NCBI GenBank assembly: GCA_002383325.1 | Contig: DFYJ01000032.1 | Coordinates: 6,421 to 16,375, forward strand | From: Candidatus Aminicenantes bacterium UBA4085 | GTDB taxonomy: Bacteria; Acidobacteriota; Aminicenantia; Aminicenantales; UBA4085 | Direction of reading: 5' to 3' | DNA length: 9,955 bases | Shown here: positions 7,803 to 9,955 of the stretch, piece by piece | Layout of the letters: every line of letters starts with the position of its first letter | Numbering within the stretch: the first letter of the stretch is position 1 | Position numbers and translations under genes: made by a program | The notes under the pieces: generated by a model | Databases searched by the model: none | What the model saw: the letters and a program-made list of their open reading frames with translations, nothing else | What the model was told of the DNA's origin: nothing

Positions 7803-8585
7803 TCAGAACTCGAACCCGGCGGCGAGGCCGATGTTGAAGAGGCTGGGCTTGTTGAGCGACAGCCAGTCCGTAGCCTTGATCGCCTCACGCAGGTTCTGAT
7901 CGAGGATGTTGTTGTACTCGAAGTGCGGGCGGATGTAAAAGCCGCCGGCGAAAGTGTAGGTCAACCCGGCCTCCAGGACGACGGCCGAAAGCGTCCCCGA
8001 ATCATAGGGCACGTAGTATTCGTTGAACTTGGCGTTGGCGAAGGCGAAGCGCAGCGCGCCGGCCAGGGTCAGCCCCTCGGCCACATCGGATTCAAAGGCC
8101 AGGCCGATGTCGCCGACATAGCCGCCCTTGTTGTCGATCACATCGAAATAGTGGGTGGTTTCCAGGCTGAAGTCCCCCAGGGCATAGGCCACTCCAATCT
8201 CGATCTCGCCGGTGGTGGGGGCCCACTCGGGATCCTGGTTGGGGTAGGCGTAGATCGTGAAGGCGGGCGTGAAGGTGAAGCTGCCCGCCTCGAAGTCGTA
8301 GGAGAGCCGGAAGTCGACTTCGTTGAACTGGCCGGCGTTCTCTTCGCCGGAGTTGAGGACATAGTTTCCCCAGAGGGAGAAGGTCAGGCCGCCCCAGGCG
8401 ACCCAGGCGCTGGGTTGCAGGACCGCGCCCTCGCTCCAGGCCAGCGAACGCCAGATGTACTTGGAATTGGCGTCAAGCTCGAAGCCCGCCGTCCAGGCGG
8501 AGCCCTCCGCCTCCTGGGCCAAAGACGCTGTGGTTGACAGGAAGAGAAGGGCCAAGCCGAGAACGACGTTGCGGGAGATAGGCAT
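7803..8585 (-). CDS. Outer-membrane beta-barrel protein (porin-like, TorF-like)
   Basis: The chosen start at 8585 gives 260 residues with a clean signal peptide (MPISRNVVLG, cleavage near SLAQ at 21-24). An in-frame ATG at 8654 is rejected because it lies inside the promoter's -35 box and would bury the signal peptide. AAGGAGG is ten bases before the chosen ATG. The mature protein alternates aromatic and polar residues in short strands and ends GFEF; a terminal Phe is the usual signal for barrel insertion. The stretch SKYIWRSLAWSEGAVLQPS followed by LTFSLWGNYV resembles the opening strands of TorF-type putative porins, where a SxYxxRG motif is typical. Family placement is therefore tentative, while the barrel nature is well supported. 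Being first in an operon with an exported alpha-mannosidase, it may let glycan fragments or cofactors cross the outer membrane; this role is inferred from context only. Confidence 0.82.
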   Translation of the reverse strand: MPISRNVVLGLALLFLSTTASLAQEAEGSAWTAGFELDANSKYIWRSLAWSEGAVLQPSAWVAWGGLTFSLWGNYVLNSGEENAGQFNEVDFRLSYDFEAGSFTFTPAFTIYAYPNQDPEWAPTTGEIEIGVAYALGDFSLETTHYFDVIDNKGGYVGDIGLAFESDVAEGLTLAGALRFAFANAKFNEYYVPYDSGTLSAVVLEAGLTYTFAGGFYIRPHFEYNNILDQNLREAIKATDWLSLNKPSLFNIGLAAGFEF

Positions 8586-8625
8586 GGAACCTGCGCCTCC
8601 TTCAGCGGAAATCCAAGACCGGCTC

Positions 8626-8654
8626 ATCATATTGAAAGCGGGATCGCCGGTCAA
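8626..8654 (-). promoter_or_regulatory. Sigma70-type promoter of the barrel-mannosidase operon
   Basis: On the minus strand, TTGACC (8649-8654) and TATGAT (8626-8631) are 17 bases apart, each with five of six consensus matches. Transcription would start near 8619, giving a leader of about 34 bases to the ATG at 8585. The upstream side of the -35 box merges with a partial copy of the local repeat. Confidence 0.68.
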
Positions 8655-8906
8655 TAATTGCGGGACGAGCCTTGGCCGCCCTCATAGCCGCAAGGATGTG
8701 AGGACACCCTACATTGAATAATTGTGGGACACCCTACACAACTCCCGAATTATGATCAGAAGTTGCAGGTTTGATCAACCCGATCAAGCCGACTCCATGC
8801 TGAAGAATGAGGAATTGGTAAAGAGTATCCGTTAGTGTCAGAAATTGTCACGGACGCGTAAACAAAAAGATCGGGGATTATGTAGGGTGTCCCCCAATTA
8901 TTATTC
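8651..8906. repeat. REP/MITE-like repeat island in the intergenic region
   Basis: The 324-base gap between the barrel gene and the serine hydrolase holds no convincing gene and is visibly AT-richer than its neighbours. GGACACCCTACA occurs at 8702-8713 and 8727-8738 in direct orientation, and inverted at 8881-8892. The second and third copies extend into an inverted repeat of 23 bases (8726-8748 and 8871-8893, 20 matches), flanked outside by AATAAT-rich sequence on each side (8716-8723, 8896-8906). A partial copy of the outer side, AATAATTG followed by GGGAC, lies at 8653-8665. GTAG directly abuts a tiny GGG-TGT-CCC stem, which recalls REP elements mobilised by REP-associated tyrosine transposases. 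No transposase is visible. The roughly 120 bases between the arms may be a decayed remnant or a non-autonomous element. Element class is inference. Confidence 0.6.
8861..8898 (-). terminator. Candidate intrinsic terminator after the serine hydrolase
   Basis: Reading the minus strand after the TAG at 8910-8912, ATTGGGG (8892-8898) can pair with CCCCGAT (8870-8876) around a 15-base loop, with one G-U pair. CTTTTTG (8863-8869) follows directly. The stem is modest but the T-run is correctly placed. It is formed by the right arm of the local inverted repeat. Confidence 0.45.
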
Positions 8907-8909
8907 TTT

Positions 8910-9955
8910 CTATTTCTTTACTATGGAAGCAGCCGCGGCGTTGGCCAGCCGGCCGCGCATGGCGATGATCGATCCGCCGTCGTCGGGATGGACGCGGTTG
9001 GTCAGGAAGATGACCGCCGTCTGGGTCTCCGGATCGATCCAGATCGAAGTCCCGGTGTAGCCGGAGTGACCGTAGGATCCGGGGGGGAAGACATCGCCGG
9101 CCACGCTGGCGTAGGCCGAGCTGAGATCCCAGCCCAGTCCCCGGCCCATATCCGGCACTTTGGAGTAGGCCGAAGTCATCCGCTCCACGGTCAAGGGCGA
9201 GAGGATCCGGCGGCCCTTGTATTCGCCCTTGGCCAGCATCATCTGGGCGAAGACGGCCAGGTCGTCGGCCGTAGAGAAGAGTCCGGCGTTGCCCGAGACC
9301 CCGCCCTGGGCCCGGGCCAGCGGGTCGTGAACCACGCCGCGCAGCGGCTTCCCGTCGTAGACCTGGGTCGGCACCACGAGCGGCAGGAACTCGGCCGGCG
9401 GATTGTAGAAGGTATGGCCCATGCCCAGCGGCTTGAAGATCTCCTCGGCCGCGAAGTCGGCGACGCTGCGCCGGGCGATCTTCTTGACGATCGCGGCCAG
9501 GGTGATGTAGTTGAGGCAGGAATACGTGAATTTCTCGCCGGGCGGGCCGTCCTTGGGCAGGCTGCCGATGTGGATGACCAGCGACTCGACAGGCACGGGT
9601 GTGCCGAATTTCTTCTCCACCTCGGCCGCCTCCGTGTAAGGCGGCAGGCCCGAGGTGTGGGTCATCAGGTGCCACAGCCGGATATCCTCCCCCGGCTTCC
9701 CGTCAGGTCCCTGGATCGGAGCGAATTCGGGGATAAAGTCCCTGACCTTTTCATAGAGGGACAGCTCCCCGCGCTCGGCCAGGATCATGACCGAGGTGGC
9801 CGTGGCGATGGGCTTGGTCAGGGAAGCCAGGTCGAAGATCATGTCGGCCGTCATCGGCTTTCGCTCGGGCACGGTCTGGCTGTCGCCGAAAGCCTCTCGC
9901 AGAACGACCTTGCCCTTGCGCTGGACGAGGACCACGGCCCCCGGGAAATCCTTGC
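8910..9955 (-). CDS. Serine hydrolase, class C beta-lactamase/CubicO type (N-terminus beyond window)
   Basis: The frame is open to base 9955, where it reads KDFPGAVVLVQRKGKVV, the usual beginning of the beta-lactamase domain. The GTG at 9933-9935 is therefore internal, and the true start, with any signal peptide or extra domain, lies outside. The nucleophile motif SLTK is encoded at 9813-9824. The Tyr motif is YSC (9516-9524) where many relatives have Y-x-N, and the third motif is HSG (9060-9068). The end, SGYTGTSIWIDPETQTAVIFLTNRVHP, is typical of a group of serine hydrolases that in some bacteria are fused behind a GH3 N-acetylglucosaminidase. Members act as esterases, D-amino-acid peptidases or transpeptidase-like enzymes, and true beta-lactamase activity is rare. 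A candidate terminator follows, so it is probably a unit separate from the barrel-mannosidase operon although on the same strand. Confidence 0.9.
   Translation of the reverse strand, partial: KDFPGAVVLVQRKGKVVLREAFGDSQTVPERKPMTADMIFDLASLTKPIATATSVMILAERGELSLYEKVRDFIPEFAPIQGPDGKPGEDIRLWHLMTHTSGLPPYTEAAEVEKKFGTPVPVESLVIHIGSLPKDGPPGEKFTYSCLNYITLAAIVKKIARRSVADFAAEEIFKPLGMGHTFYNPPAEFLPLVVPTQVYDGKPLRGVVHDPLARAQGGVSGNAGLFSTADDLAVFAQMMLAKGEYKGRRILSPLTVERMTSAYSKVPDMGRGLGWDLSSAYASVAGDVFPPGSYGHSGYTGTSIWIDPETQTAVIFLTNRVHPDDGGSIIAMRGRLANAAAASIVKK

Noticed and set aside
8586..8654. Longer start for the barrel protein at the ATG at 8652-8654
   Set aside because: It overlaps the -35 and -10 boxes and puts 23 polar residues before a proper signal peptide. 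The ATG at 8583-8585 has AAGGAGG upstream.
8752..8835. Short plus-strand frame inside the repeat island, possibly a transposase remnant
   Set aside because: It translates to about 26 residues ending at TAG with no motif I can identify and no ribosome binding site, so it is not called as a gene or pseudogene.
8651..8906. CRISPR array
   Set aside because: There are only three short copies in mixed orientation with unequal spacing, which does not fit repeats and spacers.

Overview
The window is GC-rich DNA (about two thirds G+C by eye) from what looks like a Gram-negative bacterium. Most products carry Sec signal peptides, and one is an outer-membrane beta-barrel ending in Phe. A tricorn-type protease, an M48 protease with zinc ribbons, a GH38 alpha-mannosidase and a CubicO-like serine hydrolase would fit an Acidobacteriota/Aminicenantes-like heterotroph. 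That placement is inference from gene style, not a proven assignment.

Layout, left to right. (1) Bases 1-2680, minus strand: the N-terminal 893 residues of an exported tricorn protease, covering two beta-propellers, the C1 domain with the catalytic His, and the PDZ domain. The S41 serine domain lies beyond base 1. (2) Bases 2681-2839: a short divergent intergenic stretch. (3) Bases 2840-4438, plus strand: a membrane M48 metalloprotease with two C-terminal four-Cys ribbons joined by an 11-residue-repeat linker. (4) Bases 4445-5167, minus strand: an exported helical protein made of two copies of a 104-residue His-containing unit. It is convergent with the M48 gene and has its own sigma70-type promoter overlapped by a dyad. 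(5) Bases 5284-7767, minus strand: an exported GH38 alpha-mannosidase. (6) Bases 7803-8585, minus strand: an outer-membrane beta-barrel protein that leads an operon with the mannosidase. A perfect 9-bp hairpin sits between the two genes and a good sigma70 promoter lies upstream. (7) Bases 8586-8909: an AT-richer intergenic island with a family of GGACACCCTACA repeats. One pair of copies forms an inverted repeat around about 120 nt, resembling a REP/MITE-type or decayed element. (8) Bases 8910-9955, minus strand: a serine hydrolase of the class C beta-lactamase/CubicO type, cut at its N-terminus by the window edge. A plausible intrinsic terminator behind it is built from the repeat arm.

Taken together, the genes look like a scavenging locus. 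A barrel protein and an exported alpha-mannosidase are co-transcribed, flanked by proteases and a hydrolase that could act on peptides or peptidoglycan-like substrates. Processing of mannosylated glycoproteins is a reasonable inference but is not shown by the sequence. The least ordinary items are the duplicated His helical protein with its dyad-covered promoter, the zinc-ribbon M48 fusion, and the repeat island that seems to supply both a terminator and part of a promoter.
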